A DNA stretch of 64,000 nucleotides from Burkholderia sp. S171 (GCF_009766085.1 NZ_LMUF01000007.1:532331-596330), one strand, 5' to 3'; counted from the stretch's first letter, positions 8,183 through 17,529 are shown. The notes: a model not told the origin generated them from the sequence alone. Numbers and translations: made by a program.

Positions 8183-8497
8183 GTGGACACAGTGCGGCCC
8201 GCGAAAGAGCGCAGCACGTTATCGCGGGACTGGCTCTCGAAGACGCTGGCCGGCGTGATCGGTGGGTTCGGGCTGGCGATTGCGGCGAGCGGACTGCTGG
8301 CGTGCCTGACACCCGGCGCCCTCGATGAACAGAACAAATTCCAGGTCGCGATGTGGCTCGTGCCGCCTGTCTGGATCGGGGTGATGAGCGGTAGCTTTGT
8401 ATTTCGGAGCGGCCTGCGCGCCTGGATCGGGCTGGGTGGCGCGAACGCGCTCGGCTTTGCGATGCTCGCGCTCGCCCGTCATTTTTTCATTCGATAA
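8183..8497 (+). CDS. DUF3649-like iron-uptake membrane protein
   Basis: The GTG at 8183 starts two bases after the preceding stop and gives a 104-residue protein; a TTG at 8177 overlapping that stop is the alternative. After a short basic N-terminus it has three membrane segments: LAGVIGGFGLAIAASGLLACL, VAMWLVPPVWIGVMSGSFVF and WIGLGGANALGFAMLAL. The arrangement (SRxxLAxxxGGxxLA start, then a WxxPPxWI-like middle) resembles DUF3649 proteins annotated as iron transporters, always found near PepSY proteins and TonB receptors. It ends five bases before the PepSY gene, so the three genes form one operon. Confidence 0.65.
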   Translation: MDTVRPAKERSTLSRDWLSKTLAGVIGGFGLAIAASGLLACLTPGALDEQNKFQVAMWLVPPVWIGVMSGSFVFRSGLRAWIGLGGANALGFAMLALARHFFIR

Positions 8498-8502
8498 CCC
8501 CC

Positions 8503-10086
8503 ATGCGCAGCGACGTCATCCGCGTCTACAAGACGGTTCACACGTGGACGGGCATTGTTGCCGGTCTTGCGCTTTTTATCGCGTTCTATGCCGGCGCGGT
8601 GACCATGTTCAAGGACACGCTGAACGACTGGGTCACACCGCCAACCGCGCATGCCGGGGTCTTTCCGCTGGCTCAGGCGCCTGCCGTTATCGAGAAGATG
8701 CTGGCCGCGCATCCGGCGGCGCGGCGCCAGTTCACGTTGAGGATCGAACCTGCGAACGCGGCTAGTCTTTCATGGCGCGAGCCCGGCAAACCGCAGCGTT
8801 TCACCACCACGCTCGATGCCAACGGCAAGCTCGAAACGCAGGCGCACGGCGTGTCGAACGCGGCAAGTTTCATCGACGTCCTGCATATGACGGCCGGCAT
8901 TCCAGGCGGTTTCGATGTCGGCATGGGCGTGATGGCCGTGGTGTCGCTGCTTTACGGGCTTGCGCTAGTGTCCGGTGTGATCGTGCTGCTGCCGAGCCTG
9001 ATCAAGGACCTGTTTGCGTTGCGCGTGGGCAAGAACCTCAAGCGGATGTGGCTCGATGCGCACAATGTCGTGGGTATTCTGAGCTTGCCGTTTCATGTGG
9101 TGATGGCGTTATCGGTGGTCGCGTTCGGACTGAGTGACACTATTTACTCAGTGCAGGATCGCGTGATCTACGGCGGCACGCTCGGCGCTACCGTGCAGGC
9201 GCAGAACCCGTATTACGCGAAGGCGCCAGTGGTGCCGGGTGGCTCCACGACGCTTGCCTCACCGCTTCAGATCGTGGCCGCGGTGAAGCAGCACGCGCCG
9301 GAATTCGAGCCGACCGAGTTGATCTATCGCGGCGCGGGGGCACCGGGCGCGACCGTATTCGTCGGCGGCGATGATCCGCGTTATCTGGCGCGCAGTGGAG
9401 GATTTGCGCTGCTGGATCCGGTGACCGGGCGCTTTCTGAATGCTCAATTCCTGCCCGGTGCCGCCGATGGCAACGCGTGGTCCGCAGCCACCAGCGCATT
9501 CTTCGCATTGCACTTTGGCAGTTACGGCGGCGAGCCGATCCAATGGGGTTATTTCTTTCTCGGCCTGGCCGGTGCGTTCTTGTTCTATTCGGGCAATCTG
9601 CTTTGGATTGAGAGTCGCCGAAAACTCGAACGCGGCGCCGATGCCCCCAGGCAACGGCCCGCGACCTACTTCATGGCGGCGCTAACCGTTGGCGTGACGT
9701 TGGGTTGCGTGGCCGGTATTTCCGCGACGCTCGCAGCGGGGAAGTTGCTGAATGGCCGCGTGGCGGATTTATCGGCGTGGCACGCCCGGATCTATTACGC
9801 GGTGTTCCTGGCGAGCATTGCGTGGGCGTTCGTGCGAGGCGGAGCGCGGGGATCGGTCGAGCTTTTGGCGCTGACAACGGGCGCGACTTTGCTCGTGCCG
9901 CTGGCTTCAGCCGTTGGATGGCTTTTCCCTTCCACGGGGATGTGGTTCGAGCCTGCGGCGGCCGGGGTGGATGTGTGCGCGCTGATAGGCGCAGGGTGTT
10001 TTGCCTGGATGCTGCGGGCAACCGCGAAGCGGGCCGCGACAGGCCGGCAGGATAGCGTATGGAGATATTCCGCTCGCGCCCGGTGA
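8503..10086 (+). CDS. PepSY-associated membrane protein, putative ferric-siderophore reductase
   Basis: A 527-residue inner-membrane protein of the PepSY-TM family. The first membrane helix has the family start VYKTVHTWTGIVAGLALFIA. A periplasmic PepSY-like region follows (to about residue 125), then VLHMTAGIPGG, the helix VVSLLYGLALVSGVIVLLP, and DAHNVVGILSLPFHVVMALS. A second periplasmic domain leads to HFGSYGGEPIQWGYFFLGLAG and three or four C-terminal helices. His residues in the helices could bind haem, as proposed for related siderophore-iron reductases such as FsrB-type and PiuB-like proteins. It is the last gene of the Fur-controlled operon and converges on a siderophore receptor, which supports a role in releasing iron from imported siderophores. 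Confidence 0.85.
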   Translation: MRSDVIRVYKTVHTWTGIVAGLALFIAFYAGAVTMFKDTLNDWVTPPTAHAGVFPLAQAPAVIEKMLAAHPAARRQFTLRIEPANAASLSWREPGKPQRFTTTLDANGKLETQAHGVSNAASFIDVLHMTAGIPGGFDVGMGVMAVVSLLYGLALVSGVIVLLPSLIKDLFALRVGKNLKRMWLDAHNVVGILSLPFHVVMALSVVAFGLSDTIYSVQDRVIYGGTLGATVQAQNPYYAKAPVVPGGSTTLASPLQIVAAVKQHAPEFEPTELIYRGAGAPGATVFVGGDDPRYLARSGGFALLDPVTGRFLNAQFLPGAADGNAWSAATSAFFALHFGSYGGEPIQWGYFFLGLAGAFLFYSGNLLWIESRRKLERGADAPRQRPATYFMAALTVGVTLGCVAGISATLAAGKLLNGRVADLSAWHARIYYAVFLASIAWAFVRGGARGSVELLALTTGATLLVPLASAVGWLFPSTGMWFEPAAAGVDVCALIGAGCFAWMLRATAKRAATGRQDSVWRYSARAR

Positions 10087-10216
10087 CGGGATTTGAGTGA
10101 GGCTTTGTCTTGAACCGGAAGGGGGGACTACAGATTGCCGCTGCTCGACAAGGTAATGCGCTTGAGGCGTAAGGCAGATTTTCGATCGCGACGTTTTTTT
10201 TCAGAGCCGGGCATAA

Positions 10217-10298
10217 CAGAGCGCTGCGTCAAGGCAACACGCCTTTCAACCGCGCTCTGGAGCGTCCGAGACATCGCGAATCGTTTCGCAATGTCTCG
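10217..10298. terminator. Two adjacent hairpins between convergent iron genes
   Basis: CAGAGCGC (10217-10224) pairs with GCGCTCTG (10252-10259) around an inner AAGGC/GCCTT stem. Next to it CGAGACAT-c-GCGAA (10267-10280) pairs with TTCGC-a-ATGTCTCG (10285-10298). They lie in the 270-base gap between the convergent PepSY and receptor genes. Neither is followed by a T run in either direction, so they may act as bidirectional barriers or RNA-stabilising ends. Confidence 0.5.
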
Positions 10299-10356
10299 CA
10301 CTTCGATAGCCGCCGGCCGCGTTTCTACAACAACCGGTTCACGGCGAAACCCATCC

Positions 10357-12558
10357 TCAAAAGTCCGTGGTCATCGAAAGCAGCAGCGTCCGCGGTGTTC
10401 CCTGCGTCAGATACGCGCCAGTCGCCGAAGCCCAGTAAGCCTTGTTCGTTATGTTCTCCACGGTCGCGCGGAACGTGGTGACGTGCTTCACGATGCTCGT
10501 CGTGTAGCGCGCGCCGAGATCGAAACGGTCCCAGGCCGGTATCGACAGCTTGTTCTGCGCGTCGAGATACTGGTTGCTCGTGTGGATCCACGCGGCGTTG
10601 ACCGTGACGCCGGGCAGCATCGGCAGATCGTATTCCGCGCCGACGTTGAACAGGTAGCTCGGCACGCCGATCGGACGCAAGCCGTCGGTGGCGCCCTGGT
10701 TGGTATCGAGTTGCTTGGCGTTGATCATCGTCGCGCCTGCAAGCACGCGAACGCCGTGCAACGGCTCGCCATATACCGATAACTCAAGACCGCGGTGACG
10801 CTGCGTGCCGTTGGTGCCGAATACGTTGCTCGTGGTGTCAGTGTAGGCGGACGGCTGTTCGATCTGGAACGCCGACAATGTCGCACCGAAGTGATTCGAA
10901 TCGTACTTCGCGCCCACCTCGTATTGTTTCGTGCGGCTCGGTGCAAGTGTCTGGCCCACGTTGGCTGCGGTTGAAGGCGCACTCTGTCCGGCAGCCAGTG
11001 ACTCGCTGCGGTTCGCGAACAGCGCAATATTATTCGTCGGCTTCACGACGAGGCCGAAGATGGGCGTCGTGATCGACTGGTCGTACGAAGACGAGATGGT
11101 GTCGGTACCGACCGTGAAGTTGTTCTGGTGCAGTTGCTGATGGCGCGCGCCGATCGTGAACAGGACGCGATCGTTCAGGAAACCGAGCGTGTCTGAGACG
11201 GCCACGCTGCGCGTCAGGATCTGGTCGGCAAGACCCGGATCGGCGAAACTTCCCGCGACAAAACCGTTGGCCGCAGGCTCAGGCACGATGCCGCCTCCGT
11301 ACAGGCTTGTCGGGAACGAGCCGCTGAACGCGAACGCTTCACGATCTTCGAGCGTGGTGATCGCAAAACCCGCGCTGACCAAATGACTGACCGGCCCGGT
11401 GGAGAAGTGCCCGCGTACGCCGGCTTCGGCAGACAAGGCATCGGTGGTGCGCAAGACGTCGCCGCGCGTCGAGGTCGTGCCGGTATCGGCGTTATAGGTT
11501 GGCGACGAGTACGTCCCGTCCTCATGCGAACGACGAATGCCGCCGCTGACATACGCCGTCCAGGCGGGCGCGAAGTCGTATTCAGCTCGCGCGATACCGA
11601 CTGTGTCTTCAAGCGTGCTTTGCGTCCAGGGTTGAGCGAAATTGCTGGCTGCGGACGGAACGGTTGGCACCTGATCGCCGGATACGGAAACCGTCGAGCG
11701 CCCTTGATCGATATTCCTTCGCTGGTAGAGAAAATCGCCATATAAACGGACTTTGTCGCCGCGATAGTCAAGCGAGACAGCCGTCGACGTGTTGTGACGG
11801 AATTCATCGTCGATGCTTGTTTCGCCGCCGAGGATCGAACTGTTCACACGGATGCCGAACTGGCCGTCGCTGCCGAAGCGCCGGCCGACATCAACGTGCG
11901 TTCCCAGTTGGCCGGAGCCGCTGCCTTCCACCGTCACGCGCGTGAGCGGTTGGTCGTCTGCGCGTTTCAGTTCCAGATTGATGCCGCCGCCCACTGCGGA
12001 ACCGGTCGGCGACGCGCCGTTCAGGAACGCGTTGGCGCCTTTGAACACATCCACCCGTTCCAGCACTTCGGTCGCCACGAGCTGGCGCGGCGTGATGCCA
12101 TACAGGCCATTCAACGAGATGTCATCCCCGGTCAGTTGAAAGCCGCGAATGACGAAAACCTCCGAGAAGTTGCCAAAGCCGAAGGCCGGACGCACGCCGG
12201 GATCGTGCGACAAGAGTTCGCCGACCGAATGCGCCTGTTGATCTTCGATTGCCTTCGACGTGTAGCTCGTCATGCTGAAGGGTACGTTGATCATTTCCTG
12301 ATTGCCGAGCACTCCGAACTTTGCACCACGAGCAATCTGGCCGCCACCGTACGCAGGGGCGAAGTCGCCCGGCAGCGGTTCTTTGGCTGCCTGAACCTTC
12401 ACGGCGGGCAATACGTTTTCCGTCGTCTCGGGCGAAGTGGATTGCGCCCGAGCGGTGGACGTTACGCCGATTGTCAGGGGGAGCGCTGCGTAAAGGAATG
12501 CGAGGCGGACGGCGTTGGATAACGGTCGAACGGACGATGAACCGGTAAAAGTGGACAT
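10357..12558 (-). CDS. TonB-dependent siderophore receptor
   Basis: Starting at 12558 (MSTFTGSSS) the protein has 733 residues: a signal peptide ending near STARAQS, a short TonB-box region (PAVKVQAAKE), a plug domain and a 22-strand beta barrel ending in Phe, as outer-membrane barrels do. The plug shows the siderophore-receptor signature from PFSMTSYTSKAIEDQQA through VRPAFGFGNFSEVFVIRGF and LERVDVFKGANAFLNG to VGGGINLELKRA. There is no N-terminal STN signalling domain, so it is a plain importer rather than a FecA-type transducer. The ligand is probably a ferric siderophore, identity unknown. A Fur box lies about 195 bases upstream, and the PepSY operon converges on it from the other side. 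Confidence 0.9.
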   Translation of the reverse strand: MSTFTGSSSVRPLSNAVRLAFLYAALPLTIGVTSTARAQSTSPETTENVLPAVKVQAAKEPLPGDFAPAYGGGQIARGAKFGVLGNQEMINVPFSMTSYTSKAIEDQQAHSVGELLSHDPGVRPAFGFGNFSEVFVIRGFQLTGDDISLNGLYGITPRQLVATEVLERVDVFKGANAFLNGASPTGSAVGGGINLELKRADDQPLTRVTVEGSGSGQLGTHVDVGRRFGSDGQFGIRVNSSILGGETSIDDEFRHNTSTAVSLDYRGDKVRLYGDFLYQRRNIDQGRSTVSVSGDQVPTVPSAASNFAQPWTQSTLEDTVGIARAEYDFAPAWTAYVSGGIRRSHEDGTYSSPTYNADTGTTSTRGDVLRTTDALSAEAGVRGHFSTGPVSHLVSAGFAITTLEDREAFAFSGSFPTSLYGGGIVPEPAANGFVAGSFADPGLADQILTRSVAVSDTLGFLNDRVLFTIGARHQQLHQNNFTVGTDTISSSYDQSITTPIFGLVVKPTNNIALFANRSESLAAGQSAPSTAANVGQTLAPSRTKQYEVGAKYDSNHFGATLSAFQIEQPSAYTDTTSNVFGTNGTQRHRGLELSVYGEPLHGVRVLAGATMINAKQLDTNQGATDGLRPIGVPSYLFNVGAEYDLPMLPGVTVNAAWIHTSNQYLDAQNKLSIPAWDRFDLGARYTTSIVKHVTTFRATVENITNKAYWASATGAYLTQGTPRTLLLSMTTDF

Positions 12559-12752
12559 GGCGATTAGGTAGTTGGCACGCGAAGCGGCTGCGAAGTGAGT
12601 GCGAGCAGGTAGGTAGCGGACGTAAGTTGTGGACTTAAGCCGCGGACGATCGTGACCGCGCGCTCGTGGCGCCACGAGCGATGTTTTTTGGTCTCTGTGC
12701 CAGATGAAGAAATTACGAGAAGCTGGAAATCGGCTGACAAATTATACACGAA

Positions 12753-12767
12753 TGCGAATCGTTATCA
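12753..12767 (-). promoter_or_regulatory. Fur box upstream of the siderophore receptor
   Basis: TGCGAATCGTTATCA fits the Fur 7-1-7 consensus at 12 of 14 defined positions and forms part of a longer imperfect palindrome. It lies upstream of the receptor start at 12558, so the receptor and the PepSY operon should share iron control. Confidence 0.75.
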
Positions 12768-12939
12768 TTCGTAGTTTCAATAACAATAATGATGCGACAT
12801 GAGGGAAGGGGCTTGCCGGGAAGGGCCGAAAACTGGCCGAGGATGTTGACGATCGAGTAATGCGATTCAGCAGCGGTTTACGGGCTGTAGTGCGACAAGA
12901 GCCGACTGAAGTGGACCTTCAGACAGAAGATCCGGACCG

Positions 12940-13632
12940 TTAAATGCCGCCCACCCAGCGTTCTTCTGACGCTTTCAAATGCGACCGCATGGCGGCCTGT
13001 GCGGCGATCGGATCGCGCGCTTCCAGCGTCCGCAGGATTCGCTCGTGCTCGGAGAGCGCGACGCCCCATGTCGTTATGTTTTCTGCGAGGCCGCTTACCT
13101 TGGCCGCGATCGGGTCGTTGCGGCCATCGAATAACTCGCCTACCAGCCGGGTCAGCACGGAATTCCCTGCAATTTCAGCCAGCGTGATATGGAACTGCCG
13201 GTCCGGTTCCAACGGCGAGCGTCCTTCTGCGATCAACTCGCGCATCGATTCCACGCTCTTTTGCAGGCGTGCCATAGCGTCCGGCGTCAGCCGCGTGCAA
13301 GCCAGCACGATCACGCATCCTTCGATAGCCGCGCGCGCCTGCATTAACTCGGTAGGGCTTTCGCCCATGGAGGTCAACGGCGGTTCCTCCGTGCTGCCTT
13401 CGCAGACATACACGCCCGAGCCCATCCGGATCTCGACCTGACCGCGAATTTCCAATGCAATCAACGCCTCCCGCAACGACGGCCGTGACACGCCCAACTG
13501 CTGCGCAAGCTCGCGTTCCGGCGGCAGGCGCGTCCCCGCCTGGAAGCTGCCGACCCGGATCAGCGTGTTGATCTGATCGGCGATGGTTTGGTATAGCCGT
13601 CGCGTTTCAACCGGTTTTACAGATGTCGTCAT
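12940..13632 (-). CDS. FadR/GntR family transcriptional regulator
   Basis: From the ATG at 13632 this is a 230-residue one-domain-plus-ligand-domain regulator. Residues 11-76 form the winged helix-turn-helix, with the GntR core RLPPERELAQQLGVSRPSLR and the wing GQVEIRMGSGVYV. The C-terminal FCD domain keeps the usual metal ligands Asp144, His148, His196 and His218. FCD regulators usually sense a sugar acid or organic acid intermediate and release DNA when it binds. The gene is divergent from a sugar ABC importer with a 276-base shared control region, so it most likely represses that importer. A longer frame to 13758 has no better ribosome site. Confidence 0.85.
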   Translation of the reverse strand: MTTSVKPVETRRLYQTIADQINTLIRVGSFQAGTRLPPERELAQQLGVSRPSLREALIALEIRGQVEIRMGSGVYVCEGSTEEPPLTSMGESPTELMQARAAIEGCVIVLACTRLTPDAMARLQKSVESMRELIAEGRSPLEPDRQFHITLAEIAGNSVLTRLVGELFDGRNDPIAAKVSGLAENITTWGVALSEHERILRTLEARDPIAAQAAMRSHLKASEERWVGGI

Positions 13633-13662
13633 GGGTGTCGGGCAGGGATCGAAGTGTAAGGT

Positions 13663-13806
13663 GGCTTGACCAATTGCTTTCAGGATCGCTTGACCGGCAT
13701 GCCGATGAATATAAGGGTAAATACCGCGATTCCAGAGTGGGCCTAACCCCATTATCATTCACAACAGGTAAGGCCACGTGACGAAACATAAAAATTGGCT
13801 TGACCA
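13663..13806. promoter_or_regulatory. Three GCTTGACC repeats, candidate FadR-type operators
   Basis: The divergent control region holds GGCTTGACCA at 13663-13672, GCTTGACCG at 13688-13696 and GGCTTGACCA at 13797-13806, the last followed by CTTTGGT so that ACCA and TGGT flank three bases. FadR-type regulators bind TGGTnnnACCA-like sites, so these are plausible half or whole sites for the divergent regulator. This is a visual inference. Confidence 0.5.
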
Positions 13807-13908
13807 CTTTGGTGCCAGACCGATGATCAGGCGCCACCCCAGAATCAGCGACCCCGCCGAGGAGACAATGCCGGTGCACATGCTCATACGAGTCGACGAG
13901 GCTCAGCG

Positions 13909-15477
13909 ATGAACGTAGCAGCCGAACAAGGCGCGCCGCACAGCGCGCCCCATGCTGCGCGCTCGCCCGCCATGCCGGACGAGCCCTTGCTGCGCCTGAA
14001 CAGCGTCGGCAAGCGTTTTCCTGGCGTGATCGCGCTGCAGAACGTCAGCTTCGACGTCCGCGCGGGCGAAGTGCACGCCATTTGCGGTGAAAACGGCGCG
14101 GGCAAATCGACGCTGATGAAGATCGTCAGCGGCCAATACCGGCCGGACGAAGGCGAGATCTACATCGACGGCCGCGAGCACCACTTCGCGTCGACGCTTG
14201 AGGCGCAGGCTGCGGGCATCGCGATCATTCATCAGGAACTGAACCTGATTCCGCACTTGTCCATCGCGGAAAATATCTTCCTGGCGCGGGAGCCGAAGCG
14301 GGGGATTTTCATCGATCGGACGCGTCTCGCTGCTGATTCCCAAGCCGCGCTCGATCGCATTGGTTTGTCGCTCAAGCCGCGCACGCTGGTTGGATCGTTG
14401 TCGGTCGCGCAACAGCAGATGATCGAGATCGCCAAGGCGCTGTCGCTCAACGCGCGGCTCTTGATCATGGATGAACCCACATCGTCGCTGACGGAATCCG
14501 AGACCGTGCATTTGTTCCGGATCATCAAGGAGTTGCGGCAGGCGGGCGTGGGCATTGTCTATATCTCGCATCGGCTGGACGAACTGGCCGAGATTGCCGA
14601 TCGCGTCACCGTGCTGCGCGACGGCCGCACCATTTCCACCGATGATTTCGCTGCCACCACCATCGAGCAAGTGGTCTCGCACATGGTCGGGCGCGATCTG
14701 GACGATGTCTTTCCCGAACGCAAATCGCAGCCGACGAATGAAGTGCTGCTGAGCGTGAAGGGCCTCACGCGCCGCGAGGTGTTCGGGCCGGTGAGCTTTG
14801 AATTGCGTCGCGGGGAAATCTTGGGGTTTGCCGGACTGATGGGCTCGGGGCGCACTGAAGTGGCGCGCGCGGTGTTCGGCGCCGATCCGGTGGAGGCGGG
14901 CGAAGTTCAGTTGCAAGGCAAGCGGCTCTCGATCCATTCGCCGATCGACGCAATCCGCAATGGCATTGCGTATCTTTCGGAGGATCGCAAGGGCAACGGT
15001 CTCGCGCTGCAGATGACGGTCGCGAAGAACATCACGCTCGCGAACGTGGGAGCGGTATCGGGCGCGGGCGGTTTTATCCGCTTCGACGAGGAGGCGAAGG
15101 TCGCGCGCAAATATATCGATGCATTGGGCATTCGTACGCCGAGCGTGAACCAGATCACGCGCAATCTCTCGGGCGGCAATCAGCAGAAGGTCGTCATCAG
15201 CAAATGGCTGTTCCGCGAATCGAAGATCCTGTTCTTCGATGAACCCACGCGCGGCATCGACGTCGGTGCGAAATACGCGATCTATGAACTCATGGACCGG
15301 CTCGCGGCACAGGGCATCGGCGTTGTATTGATCAGCTCGGAGTTGCCCGAAATCATGGGCATGACGGACCGCGTGGCCGTGTTTCATGAAGGCCAGATCG
15401 CGGGCGTGCTCGAGACCCGCAAAACCAATCAGGAAGAAATCATGCACTACGCATCAGGACGGATCGCCCATGCTTGA
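13909..15477 (+). CDS. Sugar ABC importer, ATP-binding protein (RbsA/MglA type)
   Basis: A 522-residue cytoplasmic protein with two fused ABC ATPase domains, the normal layout of CUT2 importers. The first has a full Walker A (GENGAGKST, residues 60-68), the signature LSVAQQQM and Walker B LLIMDEPTSSL. The second has the expected degenerate Walker A GLMGSGRTE, then NLSGGNQQKV and ILFFDEPTRGIDVG. It energises uptake of a pentose, hexose or related sugar through the permease and binding protein encoded next. GAGG lies seven bases before the ATG. Its stop overlaps the permease start by eight bases. The divergent FadR-type gene probably regulates it. Confidence 0.92.
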   Translation: MNVAAEQGAPHSAPHAARSPAMPDEPLLRLNSVGKRFPGVIALQNVSFDVRAGEVHAICGENGAGKSTLMKIVSGQYRPDEGEIYIDGREHHFASTLEAQAAGIAIIHQELNLIPHLSIAENIFLAREPKRGIFIDRTRLAADSQAALDRIGLSLKPRTLVGSLSVAQQQMIEIAKALSLNARLLIMDEPTSSLTESETVHLFRIIKELRQAGVGIVYISHRLDELAEIADRVTVLRDGRTISTDDFAATTIEQVVSHMVGRDLDDVFPERKSQPTNEVLLSVKGLTRREVFGPVSFELRRGEILGFAGLMGSGRTEVARAVFGADPVEAGEVQLQGKRLSIHSPIDAIRNGIAYLSEDRKGNGLALQMTVAKNITLANVGAVSGAGGFIRFDEEAKVARKYIDALGIRTPSVNQITRNLSGGNQQKVVISKWLFRESKILFFDEPTRGIDVGAKYAIYELMDRLAAQGIGVVLISSELPEIMGMTDRVAVFHEGQIAGVLETRKTNQEEIMHYASGRIAHA

Positions 15478-16498
15478 GATGACTACCGACCCGGCGCACG
15501 CCGACCGTGCCCGCGCCCGTGAACGCCGCAAGGACCTGATCCAGAAGTTCGCGGCTCTGGGAAGCCTGGTGATGCTCGTGGTCGTGTTCTCGGCGACCAG
15601 CAACGCATTCATGTCGCTTGGCAATGGCATGACCGTGGCGTTGCAGGTGACGTCCATCGCTTATCTCGGGATCGGCGCGACGTGCGTGATCATTACTGGT
15701 GGTATCGACTTGTCGGTCGGGTCGGTGCTCGCGTTGTCAGGCGTGGCCGCCGCGATGCTCGTGAAAGCCGGCGTGCCCGTGCCGATAGGCATGCTCGGCG
15801 GCGTGGTCGTGGGCGCGATCTGTGGTGCGTTCAACGGCTTGTTCGTGACGCGCATGGGCTTGCCGCCGTTCATCGCGACGCTGGGGATGATGCTCGTTGC
15901 GCGCGGCGTGGCTTTGCAGATTACCGGGGCGCGGCCGGTCTCGGGACTCGGCGATTCATTCGCAGAACTCGGTAATGGCTCGCTCTTTCGCGTGGTCCGC
16001 ATGGGCTCGGACGGGTTTCCCGACATCGTGTTTCCCGGCATTCCGTATCCCGTGATCATCATGGTTGTGCTGGCGGTGTTGGTCGCCATCATGCTCAGCC
16101 GCACCTCGCTCGGGCGGCACATTTACGCGGTCGGATCGAATGCGGAAGCGGCGCGGCTGTCCGGCGTGAACGTGAATCGCGTGAAGCTGTTCACGTATGT
16201 GCTGTCTGGCGCGCTTGCAGGGTTGACCGGCTGCGTGCTGATGTCGCGGCTGGTGACGGCGCAGCCGAACGAAGGCGTGATGTATGAACTCGATGCTATC
16301 GCGAGCGCGGTGATTGGCGGCACGTCGCTGATGGGCGGTGTCGGCACGATCTCCGGCACGGCGATTGGCGCGTTCGTGATCGGCATTTTGCGCAACGGGC
16401 TGAACATGAACGGGGTATCGAGTTTCATCCAGCAGATCATCATCGGCCTGGTTATCTTGGGGACGGTGTGGATTGACCAGATCCGTAACCGGAGATGA
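15470..16498 (+). CDS. Sugar ABC importer, permease (RbsC type)
   Basis: From the ATG at 15470, which overlaps the ATPase stop, this is a 342-residue inner-membrane permease with about ten hydrophobic segments. It carries the BPD_transp_2 features: GGIDLSVGSVLALSGVAAA near residue 78, the FNGLFVTRMGLPPFIATLGMM loop, and the EAA-like cytoplasmic loop GRHIYAVGSNAEAARLSGVN that docks on the ATPase. It forms the channel of the CUT2 importer. An ATG nine bases later is also possible. It is followed by an 86-base gap to the binding-protein gene. Confidence 0.92.
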   Translation: MLEMTTDPAHADRARARERRKDLIQKFAALGSLVMLVVVFSATSNAFMSLGNGMTVALQVTSIAYLGIGATCVIITGGIDLSVGSVLALSGVAAAMLVKAGVPVPIGMLGGVVVGAICGAFNGLFVTRMGLPPFIATLGMMLVARGVALQITGARPVSGLGDSFAELGNGSLFRVVRMGSDGFPDIVFPGIPYPVIIMVVLAVLVAIMLSRTSLGRHIYAVGSNAEAARLSGVNVNRVKLFTYVLSGALAGLTGCVLMSRLVTAQPNEGVMYELDAIASAVIGGTSLMGGVGTISGTAIGAFVIGILRNGLNMNGVSSFIQQIIIGLVILGTVWIDQIRNRR

Positions 16499-16584
16499 GT
16501 TTCATCGAACGCGCCTTCAGCGTTCGCGTTTTTAAAAGAAAGCACGGGTCCCACGGGGTCTTACAAAATGAACAGGAGCGAGAC

Positions 16585-17529
16585 ATGAAACTGACTACTA
16601 AAGCGATGTTTGCCGCCGTGCTTGCCGTTGCTGCGAGCAGCGCGTTTGCGGCGGGTGGCGAGATTGCCGTGATCGTGAAGAGTGCCGATTCGAACTATTG
16701 GCAGAACGTCAACAAGGGCGCGACCGCGGCCTTGGCCACGGAGAAGGGTTACACGATGACCTTCCAGGGCCCGGCTGCCGAATCCGACATCGCCGCCGAA
16801 GTGAACATGGTCGAGAACGCGGTGAACCGGAAAGTTGCGGGGATCGTGCTGGCGGCATCGGACCCGGACGCGCTGGTGCCGGCCGTGAAGAAAGCGTGGG
16901 AAGCGCATATCCCGGTGGTGATCATTGATTCGGCCTTGTCTGATTCGGGCAAGCCGTATTACCAGGCTTTCTTGTCCACCGACAATGAAAAGGCCGGCGA
17001 GATGTGCGCTCAAGCGTTGATCGCACGGGTGGGGCAGACGGGCAAGATTGCGTTGATGTCGTATGTGGCTGGGGCGGGTTCGGAAGTAGGGCGCGTGGGC
17101 GGATTCCGCAAGTATCTGGCGGCGCATTCGAAGTTGCAGGTGGTCGGCCCGTATTACTCGCAGTCGCAAATGGCGAATGCGTTGAATCAGACGACTGACG
17201 TATTGGCTGCCAATCCTGATTTAAAGGGTATTTTCGGGGCGAACGAGCCGACGGCTGTCGGGATGGGACGTGCGCTGGCTCAGTCGGGTAAGGCCGGCAA
17301 GGTCATTGCAGTTGGTTTCGATGGCAATTCCGATTTGCAGAACTTCGTGAAGGACGGGACGATTCAGGCAATCGCCGTGCAAGGTTCGTATCAGATGGGC
17401 TACAAGGGCATTCAGACGGTGATTGGTGTGATTGAGAAGAAGGCCCCGCCGAAGTTTGTTGATACGGGTGTCGTCATGGTCGATAAGGGGAATATTGATC
17501 TGCCAGTGGCGAAGAACGTGTTGTATTGA
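16585..17529 (+). CDS. Sugar ABC importer, periplasmic binding protein (RbsB type)
   Basis: The start at 16585 has AGGAG upstream and begins a clean signal peptide (MKLTTKAMFAAVLAVAASSA then FAAGG). The 314-residue precursor is a class I periplasmic binding protein: the first strand reads IAVIVKSADSNYWQNVNKGA, followed by AGIVLAASDPDALVPAV, VVIIDSALSDSG, the hinge DVLAANPDLKGIFGANEP and VIAVGFDGNSDLQNFVKDG. It captures the sugar for the RbsA/RbsC-type partners encoded immediately upstream. The ligand is not evident; the pairing with an FCD regulator suggests an oxidised or derivatised sugar. A strong terminator follows. Confidence 0.9.
   Translation: MKLTTKAMFAAVLAVAASSAFAAGGEIAVIVKSADSNYWQNVNKGATAALATEKGYTMTFQGPAAESDIAAEVNMVENAVNRKVAGIVLAASDPDALVPAVKKAWEAHIPVVIIDSALSDSGKPYYQAFLSTDNEKAGEMCAQALIARVGQTGKIALMSYVAGAGSEVGRVGGFRKYLAAHSKLQVVGPYYSQSQMANALNQTTDVLAANPDLKGIFGANEPTAVGMGRALAQSGKAGKVIAVGFDGNSDLQNFVKDGTIQAIAVQGSYQMGYKGIQTVIGVIEKKAPPKFVDTGVVMVDKGNIDLPVAKNVLY

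Noticed and set aside
10357..12558. FecA-type signalling receptor
   Set aside because: There is no STN domain after the signal peptide and no FecI/FecR pair nearby.
13903..15447. 514-codon open frame on the minus strand
   Set aside because: Lies opposite the sugar importer ATPase with all its ABC motifs; the shadow protein is His/Arg/Asp-rich.
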